Source of the DNA: Alphaproteobacteria bacterium
Lineage (GTDB): Bacteria > Pseudomonadota > Alphaproteobacteria > Rhodospirillales > Rhodospirillaceae
Direction of reading: 5' to 3'
DNA: 64,000 bases
NCBI GenBank assembly: GCA_030604885.1
Contig: JAUVUZ010000005.1
Location: forward strand, 102,488-166,487
The position numbers and the translations under genes were made by a program. Below the pieces are notes generated by a model, which was given only the letters and a program-made list of their open reading frames with translations, searched no databases and had not been told where the DNA came from. Shown piece by piece: positions 8,976-17,906 of this stretch (its first letter is position 1; each line of letters opens with the position of its first letter).

Positions 8976-10143
8976 ACGGCGCGTCCGGGCCGGTCGCGTC
9001 GCCTCCGTCCTTCTGCTGCTGCTGACCGCCGCCTGCACCCAGGCCCCGGTGGCGCCGGTGCGCCCGGCGACTCCCGCGCCGGCGCCCGCGCCCTCCACCG
9101 GCGTGGCGGTGGCGCCGGTGGGCTTCGACGCCCTGCCCGGCTGGCGCGCCGACGCGGTGAACGAGGCGCTGCCCGCCCTCGCGCGATCCTGCGCGGCGAT
9201 CGCCAAGCGCGCGCCCACCGCCACCGTCGGCCAGGGTCCGCTCGCCCGCAACGCCGCCGCGTGGCAGCGCGCCTGCGCCGCGGTGCCCGCCTCGGCGGCG
9301 CCCGAGGCGGCGCGGCAGGCGATCATGCGCGCCTTCACCCCCTATCGCGTCACCTTCGCCGACGGCAACCCGGACGGCCTGTTCACCGGCTATTACGAGG
9401 CCGAGCTGGAAGGCTCGCTGTTCAAGAGCGCGCGCTACGCCTATCCGGTCTACGGTCGGCCGGTGGACCTGGTGGAGCAGGGCGAGGGCAACACCCGCGT
9501 CGCCGGGCGCCTGCGCAACGGCCGCCTGGAACCCTATCCGGCGCGCACCGAAATCGAGACCGGCGGCATCGCCGACGTGGCGCCAGTGCTGTTCTGGGTG
9601 GACAGCGCGGTCGACCTGCACATCGCGCAGATTCAAGGCTCCACCCAGGTGCGCCTCGCCGACGGCCGGGTGTTCCGGATCGGCTACGGCGGCAACAACG
9701 GCCGCCCGTTCAAGGGCCTGGGCCGGATTCTGCTGGACCACGGCTACCTCCAGCCCGGCCAGGCGACGATGCCCGACATCCGCGCCTGGCTCCACGCCAA
9801 CCCCAATCTGGCGCAGGGCTTGATGCAGGAGAACCCGCGGTATATTTTCTTCCGTCCGATCGAGGGCGAAGGCCCGGTCGGCGCGATGGGCGTTCCGCTG
9901 ACGCCCGGCCGCACCCTGGCGGTCGATCCGTCGGTGGTGCCGCTCGGCGCGCCGGTGTGGCTCGACAGCGTCGATCCCGACGGCAGGCCGCTCAAGCGCC
10001 TGATGGTGGCGCAGGACATCGGCAGCGCGATCAAGGGCGCGGTGCGCGGCGACTTCTTCTGGGGGTCCGGCGATCCGGCCCTGGCGATGGCCGGGCGGAT
10101 GAAAAGCACCGGCCGCTATTTCGTTCTGATTCCGAGTCGTTGA
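8962..10143 (+). CDS. mltA: Membrane-bound lytic murein transglycosylase A
   Basis: This 393-residue outer-membrane lipoprotein cleaves peptidoglycan to 1,6-anhydromuropeptides. The signal peptide ends in a lipobox (T-A-A-C, Cys about 26). The MltA domain contains G-L-F-T-G-Y-Y-E-A-E and I-Q-G-S-T-Q-V-R-L. The C-terminal 3D domain carries V-A-Q-D-I-G-S-A-I with the catalytic Asp and ends G-R-Y-F-V-L-I-P. It starts at a GTG inside the timA end and stops 4 bp before lutA. Confidence 0.96.
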   Translation: MSNLERRVRAGRVASVLLLLLTAACTQAPVAPVRPATPAPAPAPSTGVAVAPVGFDALPGWRADAVNEALPALARSCAAIAKRAPTATVGQGPLARNAAAWQRACAAVPASAAPEAARQAIMRAFTPYRVTFADGNPDGLFTGYYEAELEGSLFKSARYAYPVYGRPVDLVEQGEGNTRVAGRLRNGRLEPYPARTEIETGGIADVAPVLFWVDSAVDLHIAQIQGSTQVRLADGRVFRIGYGGNNGRPFKGLGRILLDHGYLQPGQATMPDIRAWLHANPNLAQGLMQENPRYIFFRPIEGEGPVGAMGVPLTPGRTLAVDPSVVPLGAPVWLDSVDPDGRPLKRLMVAQDIGSAIKGAVRGDFFWGSGDPALAMAGRMKSTGRYFVLIPSR

Positions 10144-10147
10144 TGCG

Positions 10148-10918
10148 ATGACCGATCTGCCCGCCCCGCGCCGCGTCGCCCTGTTCGCCACCTGCCTGGT
10201 GGAGACGATGCGCCCCTCCGTCGGCTTCGCCACCCTGAAGCTGCTGAAAGCCGCCGGAGTCGAGGTGGTGGTGCCGCCGGGGCAGACCTGCTGCGGCCAG
10301 CCCCAATACAACTCGGGCGACAAGGCGGGCGCCAAACGCCTCGCCAGGCGGGTGATCGCCGAGTTCGAGCGGTTCGAGGCGGTGGTGATTCCCTCCGGCT
10401 CGTGCGCGGGCATGGTGCGGGTCCACTACCCCGAGCTTTTCGAGGACGAACCCGACTGGGCGGCGCGCGCCCGCGCCCTGGCGGAGAAGACCTTCGAGCT
10501 GACCCAGTTCCTGGTGGACGTGCTGAAGGTGTCCGCCGTGCCCGGCCGCCACCCGGGCGCGGTGGCGTATCACGACAGCTGCTCCAGCCGCCGCGAGATG
10601 CACGTCCACGCCCAGCCGCGCGCGCTGCTCGCCGCCGCCGGGGCGGAGGTGCGCGACGTCGAACACGCCGAGGACTGCTGCGGCTTCGGCGGCACCTTCT
10701 GCGTCAAGATGGCGGACGTCTCGGGCGCGATGGTGGACGCCAAGGCCCAGGCCGCCATCGCCACCGGCGCCGACACCCTGCTGGCGGGCGACCTCGGTTG
10801 CCTGCTCAACATCGCCGGGCGGCTGAAGCGCCTCGGCTCGCCGATCGCGGTGCGCCACGTCGCCGAGGTTCTCGCGGGCGAACCCGCCGCCCCCGGCATC
10901 GGCGAGGTGCGCGAATGA
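10148..10918 (+). CDS. lutA: Lactate utilization Fe-S protein LutA
   Basis: This 256-residue cysteine-rich (CCG-domain) subunit of the LutABC L-lactate oxidising complex has two CCG repeats: T-C-C-G-Q-P-Q-Y-N-S-G-D (about 40) and D-C-C-G-F-G-G-T-F-C-V-K (about 177). These bind iron-sulfur clusters or pass electrons, as in glycolate oxidase GlcF and heterodisulfide reductase. It starts 4 bp after mltA and overlaps lutB by ATGA. The lut genes are unexpected between mltA and the Smr gene. Confidence 0.93.
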   Translation: MTDLPAPRRVALFATCLVETMRPSVGFATLKLLKAAGVEVVVPPGQTCCGQPQYNSGDKAGAKRLARRVIAEFERFEAVVIPSGSCAGMVRVHYPELFEDEPDWAARARALAEKTFELTQFLVDVLKVSAVPGRHPGAVAYHDSCSSRREMHVHAQPRALLAAAGAEVRDVEHAEDCCGFGGTFCVKMADVSGAMVDAKAQAAIATGADTLLAGDLGCLLNIAGRLKRLGSPIAVRHVAEVLAGEPAAPGIGEVRE

Positions 10919-12330
10919 CCCTGCTCAAAAGCCTCGAGTTCGCCGCCAACGCCCGCGCCGCGATCGCCGACCCCAAGCTTCAGGCGGCGCTCGTCAACAT
11001 CCGCACGATGTTCCAGAGCGGCCGCGCCCGCCAGGTGGCCGCCACGCCCGAGTTCGAGGACCTGCGCGAGGCGGGCGCCGCGCTCAAGCGCGAAACCCTC
11101 GCCAACCTCGACGCCTACGTCGCCCGCTTCGTCGCCGAGGCCGAGGCGCGCGGCGCCCAGGTCCACATCTGCGCCGACGCCCGCTCGGCCCGCGAGACCA
11201 TCGCCGCCATCTGCCGCGCCCAGGGCGCCAAGCTCGTCACCAAGGGCAAGTCGATGGTGACCGAGGAGATCGGCCTCAACCCCTATCTCGTCGAACAGGG
11301 CTTCACCCCGGTGGAGACCGACCTCGGCGAATACATCATCCAGCTGCGGAACGAGCCGCCCAGCCACATCATCGCCCCGGCGGTGCACGTGAAGAAGGAG
11401 CAGGTGGCGGAAACCTTCCGCGCCGCCCACGGCAACCGCCCGGCCGACCGCGACCTCTCCACCCACGACGCCCTGCTGGCCGAGGCCCGCGCCGAGCTGC
11501 GCGCCCGCTTCCTCGCCGCCGACGTGGGCATCACCGGCGCCAACATGCTGGTGGCGGAAACCGGCCAGATGGTCCTCGTCACCAACGAGGGCAACGGCGA
11601 CCTCACGCAGACCCTGCCCAAGTGCCACGTGGTCGTCGCCTCCATCGAGAAGCTGGTGCCGAACCTCGACGACGCCGCCACCGTGCTGCGCCTGCTCGGC
11701 CGCTCCGCCACCGGCCAGCACGCCTCCTCCTACACCACCCTGTCGGTGGGCACCCGCCGCCCGGGCGAGACCGACGGGCCGGAAGTCGCCCACGTGGTGC
11801 TGGTGGACAACGGCCGCACCGCCATGCTCGGCACGCCGTTCGAGGAAATGCTGCGCTGCATCCGCTGCGGCGCCTGCATCAACCACTGCCCGGTGTTCGT
11901 CAACGTCGGCGGCCACGCCTACGGCGCCGTCTACGTCGGGCCGATGGGATCGGTGCTCACCCCCAGCCTGGGCGACCTGGACCCGGCGCGCTACCTGCCC
12001 CACGCCTGCACCATGTGCGGCCGCTGCGCCGAAGTCTGCCCGATGAAGATCCCGCTGCCCGACCTGCTGCGCCGGTTGCGCTTCGAAACCCACGAGCGCA
12101 AGCTCACCTCGCGCGTCAGCCGCGCCGGGCTGGCGGCGTGGACCTTCCTCGCCGAGCGGCCGCGCCTGATGCGCGCCGCCGCCCGCCTCGGCGGCTGGGC
12201 GATGCGGCTTTCCGGCAAGGGCGCGCTGCGGCGCTGGCCGCTGGCGGGCGAGTGGACCCGCGCCCGCGACCTGCCCGCGCCGGAAGGCGGCGGCTTCGTC
12301 GCCCGCGCCAACGCGAACCGCGGAGACTGA
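10915..12330 (+). CDS. lutB: Lactate utilization Fe-S protein LutB
   Basis: This protein of about 471 residues has an N-terminal LUD domain (K-L-V-T-K-G-K-S-M-V-T-E-E, then the E-T-G-Q-M-V-L-V-T-N-E-G-N-G region) and a C-terminal bacterioferredoxin domain with C-I-R-C-G-A-C-I-N-H-C-P and C-T-M-C-G-R-C-A-E-V-C-P for two [4Fe-4S] clusters. With LutA and LutC it oxidises L-lactate to pyruvate. The ATG at 10915 overlaps the lutA stop. The length is normal for LutB. Confidence 0.94.
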   Translation: MTLLKSLEFAANARAAIADPKLQAALVNIRTMFQSGRARQVAATPEFEDLREAGAALKRETLANLDAYVARFVAEAEARGAQVHICADARSARETIAAICRAQGAKLVTKGKSMVTEEIGLNPYLVEQGFTPVETDLGEYIIQLRNEPPSHIIAPAVHVKKEQVAETFRAAHGNRPADRDLSTHDALLAEARAELRARFLAADVGITGANMLVAETGQMVLVTNEGNGDLTQTLPKCHVVVASIEKLVPNLDDAATVLRLLGRSATGQHASSYTTLSVGTRRPGETDGPEVAHVVLVDNGRTAMLGTPFEEMLRCIRCGACINHCPVFVNVGGHAYGAVYVGPMGSVLTPSLGDLDPARYLPHACTMCGRCAEVCPMKIPLPDLLRRLRFETHERKLTSRVSRAGLAAWTFLAERPRLMRAAARLGGWAMRLSGKGALRRWPLAGEWTRARDLPAPEGGGFVARANANRGD

Positions 12331-12334
12331 CCCC

Positions 12335-12862
12335 ATGGCCGCCGCCGAAAACCGCAAGCAGCGCATGGAAAAGGAGTTCGACTACCGCGTCCTGCAACAC
12401 GGCGTCAGCTCCGGCCGTCTCAAGATCTTCACCGACTTCCGGGTGTTCAACCAGGGCCACTCGCCCACCTACAGCCCGTGGGACAACGTCGCGCCGCTGC
12501 TGGTGCTGGTGCTGGTGAGCCTGGCGCTGCTGGTGCTGGTGGGGATCATCGTCGGGGTGCTGGCGCTGGTGCTCTCGGTGGTGCTCTACGCCTTCCTCAT
12601 CCGCATCTGGGTGATGCACCGCCTGCACGAGCGCACCCGCCAGGCGATGATGCAGAACCTCTACAATTGGGAACTGCTGTGGGGCATGGGCGGCGTGGTG
12701 CTCGCCAACGAGCGCACCGGCCAGATGTGCCACGCCCCCGGCGGCAACTGGCGCACCTTCGTCGTCAACGGCCTCGCCGACATCGCGAGCGCCCTGCGCG
12801 GCGACGCCGACATGGCCAACCTGCGCGAACAAGGCTCGATGAACCGCGGAGACGGCCGATGA
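12335..12862 (+). CDS. Two-TM membrane protein between lutB and lutC, unknown
   Basis: This 175-residue protein has two adjacent membrane helices (about 50-90: L-L-V-L-V-L-V-S-L-A-L-L-V-L-V and I-I-V-G-V-L-A-L-V-L), followed by a basic loop M-H-R-L-H-E-R-T-R-Q-A-M and a soluble C-terminal half with W-E-L-L-W-G-M-G-G-V-V-L-A-N. I do not recognise the family. It starts 4 bp after lutB and overlaps lutC by ATGA, so it is translated with the lut genes. It may anchor the complex or link it to the electron-transport chain; this is inference from position only. Confidence 0.75.
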   Translation: MAAAENRKQRMEKEFDYRVLQHGVSSGRLKIFTDFRVFNQGHSPTYSPWDNVAPLLVLVLVSLALLVLVGIIVGVLALVLSVVLYAFLIRIWVMHRLHERTRQAMMQNLYNWELLWGMGGVVLANERTGQMCHAPGGNWRTFVVNGLADIASALRGDADMANLREQGSMNRGDGR

Positions 12863-13524
12863 GCGACGACCGCGCCGCCGTGCTCGCCGCCATCGCCCGC
12901 AGCCGCTCCGGCACCGCCGAAGCCCGCGCCGAGGCCGCCGCCCGCCGCATCGCCCGGCCGCCCGCCGCGCCGCGCCTCGGCTTCGTCGCCCAGGCGGTGG
13001 CCGAGGGCCGCACCCTCGCCGACGTGTTCGCCGAAGTCGCCGCCCGCGCGGGCGCCACCGTCCACCGCGCCGCCACCGCCGCCGACGTCGCCCCCACCCT
13101 GCGCCGGATCTGGGTCGAACGCCGCCTCGAAGGCCCGCTGGTGCGCGCCGACGACCCGCTCTGCGCCGCCTGCGACGACCTCGCCGACACCCGCACCGGC
13201 CCCGCCGTCGGCGACGAAAAGGTCGGCATCGCCCGCGCCGCCGCCGCTCTCGCCGAAACCGGGTCCCTCGTCCTGGTCTCCGACGCCGCGACCCCCACCA
13301 CCGCCAACTTCCTGCCCGAAACCCACGTCGTCGTCGTCGCCGCCGCCGAGGTGGTGCCCGCGTTCGAGGATTTCTGGACCGACCTGCGCGCCCGGCCCGC
13401 CCTGCCCCGCACCGTCAACCTCGTCACCGGCCCCTCGCGCACCGGCGATATCGAACTCACCTTGCAGATCGGCGTCCACGGCCCGCGCGCGCTGCATGTC
13501 GTGGTGTTCGGCGATGGCCGGTAA
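12859..13524 (+). CDS. lutC: Lactate utilization protein LutC
   Basis: This protein of about 221 residues has a LUD domain. The conserved parts V-G-I-A-R-A-A-A-A-L-A-E-T-G-S-L-V-L-V-S, F-L-P-E-T-H-V-V-V-V and the C-terminal G-P-S-R-T-G-D-I-E-L-T-L-Q-I-G-V-H-G-P are the standard LutC/YkgG signature. It is the third subunit of the lactate oxidation complex. The ATG at 12859 overlaps the preceding stop, and the end overlaps the Smr gene by 11 bp, so mltA through the HTH gene read as one operon. Confidence 0.94.
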   Translation: MSDDRAAVLAAIARSRSGTAEARAEAAARRIARPPAAPRLGFVAQAVAEGRTLADVFAEVAARAGATVHRAATAADVAPTLRRIWVERRLEGPLVRADDPLCAACDDLADTRTGPAVGDEKVGIARAAAALAETGSLVLVSDAATPTTANFLPETHVVVVAAAEVVPAFEDFWTDLRARPALPRTVNLVTGPSRTGDIELTLQIGVHGPRALHVVVFGDGR

Positions 13525-14083
13525 ACGCCGCCGCCCGCCGCCGATCACCGCCGACGACGCCCGCCTGTGGGCCGAGGTGACCCGCCGCGCCAAACCCATC
13601 GGCGACGCCCCCCTGCCCGAGATCGCCGCCGACCCGGCGCCGCCCGACGACGAACCGCCCGCCTTCGACCCCCCGTCGCCGCGCCTGCCGCCGGTCCGCC
13701 CGTCCGCCGGAACCGTGCGCCGCCACGCCATCCTCACCCACGGCTCCACCGCGGGCATCGACAAACGCACCGCCGAACGCTTCAAACGCGGCGAAATGGA
13801 TATCCAGGCCCGCCTCGACCTCCACGGCCTCACCCGCGAAGCCGCCCACGAAGCCCTCCACGACTTCATGCGCGAAAGCTTCGAACGCGGCCGCCGCTGC
13901 GTCATCGTCGTCACCGGCAAGGGCCGCCGCTCGGGCGGCGAAGGCATCCTCCGCTCGGAGGTGCCGCGCTGGCTCAACGAAGCCCAGCTCCGCCCGCTGA
14001 TCCTCAGCTTCTCCTACGCCCAACCCCGCGACGGCGGCGAAGGCGCGCTCTACGTCTTCCTCCGCCGGGAACGGGAGCGATGA
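13514..14083 (+). CDS. Smr domain protein
   Basis: This 189-residue protein has a charged, Pro-rich N-terminal half and a C-terminal Smr domain beginning L-D-L-H-G-L-T and containing V-I-V-V-T-G-K-G-R-R-S-G-G-E-G-I-L. These are the hallmarks of small MutS-related domains, which bind or nick nucleic acid. In many alphaproteobacteria this gene directly follows mltA; here lutABC lies between them. The ATG at 13514 is inside the lutC end. The substrate is not predictable from sequence. Confidence 0.9.
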   Translation: MAGKRRRPPPITADDARLWAEVTRRAKPIGDAPLPEIAADPAPPDDEPPAFDPPSPRLPPVRPSAGTVRRHAILTHGSTAGIDKRTAERFKRGEMDIQARLDLHGLTREAAHEALHDFMRESFERGRRCVIVVTGKGRRSGGEGILRSEVPRWLNEAQLRPLILSFSYAQPRDGGEGALYVFLRRERER

Positions 14084-14454
14084 CCCCCTTCGGCCTGCGC
14101 CTGCGCGAACTCCGCGCCCAACGCGGCGCCACCCTCTCCGCCATGGCCGCCGAACTCGGCATCTCCGCCGCCTACCTCTCCGCCCTCGAACGCGGCCACC
14201 GCGGCAAACCCACCCCGGGCCTGATCCAGCAAATCTGCGGCTACTTCGGCCTGATCTGGGACGACGTCGAAACCCTCAAACGCCTCGCCGACCTCTCCCA
14301 CCCCCGCGTCACCCTCGATACCTCCGGCCTTACCCCCGGCGCCACCGCCCTCGCCAACGAACTCGCCCAATCCATCCGGACCCTCCCCGAACCCACCATC
14401 CAGGAACTCCGCAAAGTGCTCGCGGAACGCCGGGGACGGGAGCGGAAAAGGTAG
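14080..14454 (+). CDS. XRE-family helix-turn-helix regulator
   Basis: This 124-residue regulator has an N-terminal Cro/C1 HTH: L-R-L-R-E-L-R-A-Q-R-G-A-T-L-S-A-M-A-A-E-L-G recurs as the first helices, and I-S-A-A-Y-L-S-A-L-E-R-G is the recognition helix (about 27-38). The C-terminal part is helical and without a known ligand domain. The ATG overlaps the Smr stop (ATGA). It is convergent with hslU across a type A palindromic repeat. The target is unknown. Confidence 0.88.
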   Translation: MTPFGLRLRELRAQRGATLSAMAAELGISAAYLSALERGHRGKPTPGLIQQICGYFGLIWDDVETLKRLADLSHPRVTLDTSGLTPGATALANELAQSIRTLPEPTIQELRKVLAERRGRERKR

Positions 14455-14488
14455 GGGACAGGAAAAGGGCAGGGGAAAGGAAAGGACG

Positions 14489-14660
14489 CGGAGGGACTCG
14501 GTCCCTCCGCACCTCCCATTCGCTTTGGTTTTGCGCGTAGCGCGATAAAGCCATCACGCGGCGTGACGGGGGAATCCCGCTTCGCGGAAAAACCAGAACG
14601 AACGGGTACACAGGGCCTCGGCCCTGTGCGGGTCCGGGCAGCGCCCGGCCTGGTTTTTTC
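14489..14660. repeat. Palindromic mosaic repeat, type A, copy 2
   Basis: This inverse-orientation copy of the block at 1372-1520 shares the GCGCCCGGCC head, the ACAGGGCC-type palindrome, GAACGGGTACACAGGG, the TTCGCGGAAAAACC arm, CACGCGGCGTG and the opposing TTGCGCG arm. It starts with a 9-bp hairpin (CGGAGGGAC / GTCCCTCCG, 14489-14509). It fills the space between the convergent HTH gene and hslU. Confidence 0.75.
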
Positions 14661-14663
14661 CGC

Positions 14664-15977
14664 CTAGAGGATGAACTTCGACAGGTCGGCGGATTTGGCG
14701 AGTTTGCCGACGCGGTCGCGGACGAGGTCGGCGGTGATGGTGACGGTTTCGCCGGAGCGGTCGGCGGCGGTGAAGGAGATCTCTTCGAGCAGGCGTTCGA
14801 GGACGGTTTGGAGGCGTCGGGCGCCGATATTTTCGACGGAGTCGTTGATTTCGGCGGCGAGGCCGGCGATCGCGTCGAGGGCTTCGTCCTGGAAGTCGAG
14901 GGTGACGTTTTCGGTGCCGAGCAGGGCGACGTATTGGCGGATCAGGCTGGCTTCCGGTTCCACCAGGATGCGTTTGAAGTCGTCGCGGCCGAGGGCTTTG
15001 AGTTCGACGCGGTTGGGCAGGCGGCCCTGGAGTTCGGGCAGCAGGTCCGAGGGTTTGGCGAGGTGGAAGGCGCCCGAGGCGATGAACAGGATGTGGTCGG
15101 TTTTGACCGCGCCGTGTTTGGTGGTGACGGTGGTGCCTTCGATCAGCGGCAGGAGGTCGCGCTGCACGCCCTCGCGGGAGACGTCGGCGCCGCCGCGGTG
15201 TTCGGAGCGGGCGCAGATCTTGTCGATTTCGTCGATGAAGACGATGCCGTCGTTTTCGGCGGAGAGGATGGCTTCGCGCACCACCTGTTCCTCGTCGAGC
15301 AGGCGGTCGCTTTCGTCGGCGATCAGGAGGTCGTAGCTGTCGGCGACGCGCACCTTGCGTTTTTTGGTCTGGCCGCCGAAGGCCTTGCCGAAGATGTCGT
15401 TGAGGTTGAGCACGCCCATTTGCGCGCCGGGCATGTTGGGGATGTCGAAGGTGGGCAGCCCGGCGTTGCCGCCGTCCTTGACCTCGATTTCGATGGTGCG
15501 GTCGTCGAGTTCGCCCTGGCGCAGCATGACGCGGAATTTCTGCCGGGTTTCCGGGTTGGCGGTGCTGCCCACGAGGGCGTCGAGGACGCGTTCCTCGGCG
15601 GCGAGTTCGGCCTTGGCGCGGACGTTCTGGCGCAGGCGCGCGCGGGTCATCTGGATCGCGGTTTCGACGAGGTCGCGGACGATGCTTTCGACGTCGCGGC
15701 CGACGTAGCCGACCTCGGTGAACTTGGTGGCTTCCACCTTGATGAACGGCGCCTGGGCGAGCTTGGCGAGGCGGCGGGCGATTTCGGTCTTGCCGACGCC
15801 GGTGGGGCCGATCATCAGGATGTTTTTCGGCAGCACCTCCTCGCGCAGGCCCTCGGGCAGCTGCTGGCGGCGCCAGCGGTTGCGCAGCGCCACGGCGACG
15901 GCGCGCTTGGCGTCGGCCTGGCCGACGATGTGGCGGTCCAGTTCGGAGACGATTTCGCGGGGGCTGAAGGAGGTCAT
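14664..15977 (-). CDS. hslU: ATP-dependent protease ATPase subunit HslU (ClpY)
   Basis: This 437-residue AAA+ unfoldase feeds proteins to the HslV protease. It begins [16 protein letters not shown], with Walker A G-P-T-G-V-G-K-T (about 61-68), the pore motif G-Y-V-G-R-D-V-E-S and Walker [10 protein letters not shown]. The terminus L-S-K-F-I-L docks into HslV. The ATG overlaps the hslV stop by 4 bp, so the two subunits are translationally coupled. Confidence 0.98.
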   Translation of the reverse strand: MTSFSPREIVSELDRHIVGQADAKRAVAVALRNRWRRQQLPEGLREEVLPKNILMIGPTGVGKTEIARRLAKLAQAPFIKVEATKFTEVGYVGRDVESIVRDLVETAIQMTRARLRQNVRAKAELAAEERVLDALVGSTANPETRQKFRVMLRQGELDDRTIEIEVKDGGNAGLPTFDIPNMPGAQMGVLNLNDIFGKAFGGQTKKRKVRVADSYDLLIADESDRLLDEEQVVREAILSAENDGIVFIDEIDKICARSEHRGGADVSREGVQRDLLPLIEGTTVTTKHGAVKTDHILFIASGAFHLAKPSDLLPELQGRLPNRVELKALGRDDFKRILVEPEASLIRQYVALLGTENVTLDFQDEALDAIAGLAAEINDSVENIGARRLQTVLERLLEEISFTAADRSGETVTITADLVRDRVGKLAKSADLSKFIL

Positions 15978-16513
15978 AGGCTTTCGACCACGATGTTGCG
16001 GTTGGTGTAGATGCAGATGTCGGCGGCGATCTCGACGGCGCGGCGGGCCACCGCCTCGGCGTCGAGGTCCGGCCGGTCGATCATCGCGCGGGCGGCGGCG
16101 AGGGCGAACGGGCCGCCCGAGCCGATGCCGATCAGGGCGTCGTCGGGTTCGAGCACGTCGCCGGTGCCGGAGAGGATCAGCGAGGTTTCGGCGTCGGCCA
16201 CCGCCATCATCGCCTCGAGGCGGCGGAGGTAGCGGTCGGTGCGCCAGTCCTTGGCGAGTTCGACGCAGGCGCGGGTGAGCTGGCCCGGGTAGCGTTCGAG
16301 CTTGGCTTCCAGGCGTTCGAACAGGGTGAAGGCGTCGGCGGTGGCGCCCGCGAACCCGGCGAGGACCTTGCCGTCGCCGAGCCGGCGCACCTTGCGCGCG
16401 GTGGATTTGACCACGGTGTTGCCGAGGGTGACTTGGCCGTCGGCGGCGATCACCACGCGGCCGTCCTTGCGGACCGAGACCACGGTGGTCCCGTGCCAGG
16501 ATTGGGGTTCCAC
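15974..16513 (-). CDS. hslV: ATP-dependent protease subunit HslV (ClpQ)
   Basis: This 179-residue proteasome-like N-terminal-nucleophile peptidase forms the core of HslUV. After a short propeptide ending H-G-T-T-V-V-S-V-R the Thr becomes the catalytic residue. [24 protein letters not shown] and [13 protein letters not shown] are family signatures. The start is a GTG at 16513, needed for the usual propeptide. An XRE regulator lies 81 bp upstream on the same strand. Confidence 0.97.
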   Translation of the reverse strand: MEPQSWHGTTVVSVRKDGRVVIAADGQVTLGNTVVKSTARKVRRLGDGKVLAGFAGATADAFTLFERLEAKLERYPGQLTRACVELAKDWRTDRYLRRLEAMMAVADAETSLILSGTGDVLEPDDALIGIGSGGPFALAAARAMIDRPDLDAEAVARRAVEIAADICIYTNRNIVVESL

Positions 16514-16594
16514 GGATGGGGGCTCCCTGCTGAAATCCGAAACAGGGAAGCAATGTAAGGCGGCCGCGCGGCCCGCGCCAGCGGCGCGAGGCGG

Positions 16595-17062
16595 TCAGCT
16601 CTCCGACTGGGCCATCGCCTTGACCAGGGCGTAGACCTGGGCGCGCGCCTTGTCGTTGCGGATTTTCCAGTAGTTGCGCACCAGCTCGAGGGTTTCGGTG
16701 CGCGACAGCGGGTCTTCCTCGAAGCCGTCCTCCTCGGCGAGGTGGGCGGTGCCCGGCTCGAAGGTTTCGGGCAGCGAGCCGTAGCGTTCCTCCGCCACCT
16801 GGGCCGAGACATCCTGGAAGAAGAAGCTGATCGGCACCGAGAGCACGTTGCCGATGTCGTAGAGGCGGCTGGCGCTGACCCGGTTGAAGCCGCGCTCGTA
16901 CTTCTGAATCTGCTGGAAGGTGACGCCCACCGACGACGCGAGCTGTTCCTGGGTCATGCCGACGAGGTTGCGGCGCAGTCGGATCCGCTGTCCGACGTGG
17001 ACGTCGATGGGATCCGGGCCGTTCTCGGTCACGACGTTTTTGGGAATGCGGCGTTCGATCAT
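16595..17062 (-). CDS. XRE-family regulator with conserved C-terminal region (PraR-like)
   Basis: This 155-residue regulator has the [23 protein letters not shown] with Q-Q-I-Q-K-Y-E-R-G recognition, and [15 protein letters not shown] at the front. This layout is common among alphaproteobacterial XRE proteins related to PraR. A C-terminal acidic region precedes [12 protein letters not shown]. The start is uncertain: the ATG at 17062 gives the usual beginning, while an ATG at 17098 sits in a TGCATGCA palindrome. It is divergent from hisB and upstream of hslV. Confidence 0.85.
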   Translation of the reverse strand: MIERRIPKNVVTENGPDPIDVHVGQRIRLRRNLVGMTQEQLASSVGVTFQQIQKYERGFNRVSASRLYDIGNVLSVPISFFFQDVSAQVAEERYGSLPETFEPGTAHLAEEDGFEEDPLSRTETLELVRNYWKIRNDKARAQVYALVKAMAQSES

Positions 17063-17193
17063 GGTAAGGTGACTCTGTAGCGAGATTCGAGACTGCATGC
17101 ATACGTGCGTTTTTTTGCCCTTGTCAACGCCTAATGGGTAGTTTTACGGCGAAATCGTTCGCGTATCCGTTTAGGTGAAATCGGCGCGGGAGC

Positions 17194-17228
17194 CAGGATT
17201 TGCTTCGCACACGCCAATCCTGTAATAC
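17194..17228 (+). promoter_or_regulatory. Putative hisB promoter with inverted-repeat operator
   Basis: TTGCTT (17200-17205), 17 bp and TAATAC (17223-17228) form a good -35/-10 pair 58 bp before the hisB start. CAGGATT (17194-17200) and its exact complement AATCCTG (17216-17222) bracket the spacer, as a repressor site would. Confidence 0.45.
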
Positions 17229-17285
17229 ACCTATACGGACGAACCAGAGCGGCCGGGCATGGCGGCCGACCAGCGGGAGACGATG

Positions 17286-17906
17286 ATGCGTATCGGAACG
17301 GTCGAACGGGTGACTCGGGAAACCTCGATTTCCGTGCGGGTCGACCTGGACGGAACCGGCGTCTACGACGTCGAGACCGGCGTCGGATTTCTCGACCACA
17401 TGCTGGAGCAGCTCTCCCGCCACAGCCTGATCGACCTCACCGTGCGCGCCAAGGGCGACACCCACATCGACGCCCACCACACCACCGAGGACTGCGGCCT
17501 CGCCATCGGCCAGGCGGTCGCCCAGGCGCTCGGCGCCCGCGCCGGCATCCGCCGCTACGGCGACGCCCTGATCCCGATGGATGAAAGCCTGGCACGCTGC
17601 GCCATCGACCTCTCCAACCGGCCGTATCTCGTCTGGCGGGTGGGGCTGGCGGCGCCCACCCTCGGCGGAATGGAAACCGAGCTGTTCCGCGAATGGTTCC
17701 AGGCGTTCGCGCAGACCTGCGGCGCCACCCTCCACATGGAGTCCGTCCACGACGGCGGCAACACCCACCACGTGATCGAGGCGTGCTTCAAGGCGCTCGC
17801 CCGGGCGCTGCGGGCGGCGGTGGAGATCGACCCGCGGGCGGCGGCGGCGGTGCCGTCCACCAAGGGCGTGCTCGGCGGCTCGCTGCCCTCCGGGACGGCG
17901 CCATGA
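17286..17906 (+). CDS. hisB: Imidazoleglycerol-phosphate dehydratase
   Basis: This 206-residue enzyme of histidine synthesis forms imidazole-acetol phosphate. The metal-binding repeats are [10 protein letters not shown] and D-x-H-H-T-x-E-D in the first half (D-A-H-H-T-T-E-D), and [11 protein letters not shown] in the second. The GGGAGA site favours the ATG at 17286 (or the adjacent one at 17283) over the ATG at 17259. It is the first gene of hisB-hisH-hisA-hisF and overlaps hisH by ATGA. Confidence 0.97.
   Translation: MRIGTVERVTRETSISVRVDLDGTGVYDVETGVGFLDHMLEQLSRHSLIDLTVRAKGDTHIDAHHTTEDCGLAIGQAVAQALGARAGIRRYGDALIPMDESLARCAIDLSNRPYLVWRVGLAAPTLGGMETELFREWFQAFAQTCGATLHMESVHDGGNTHHVIEACFKALARALRAAVEIDPRAAAAVPSTKGVLGGSLPSGTAP

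Noticed and set aside
17094..17108. TGCATGCA near the XRE regulator, similar to the GCATGC array at 23968
   Set aside because: Only one box; neighbouring 8-bp register positions do not match, so it is not a second copy of the operator.
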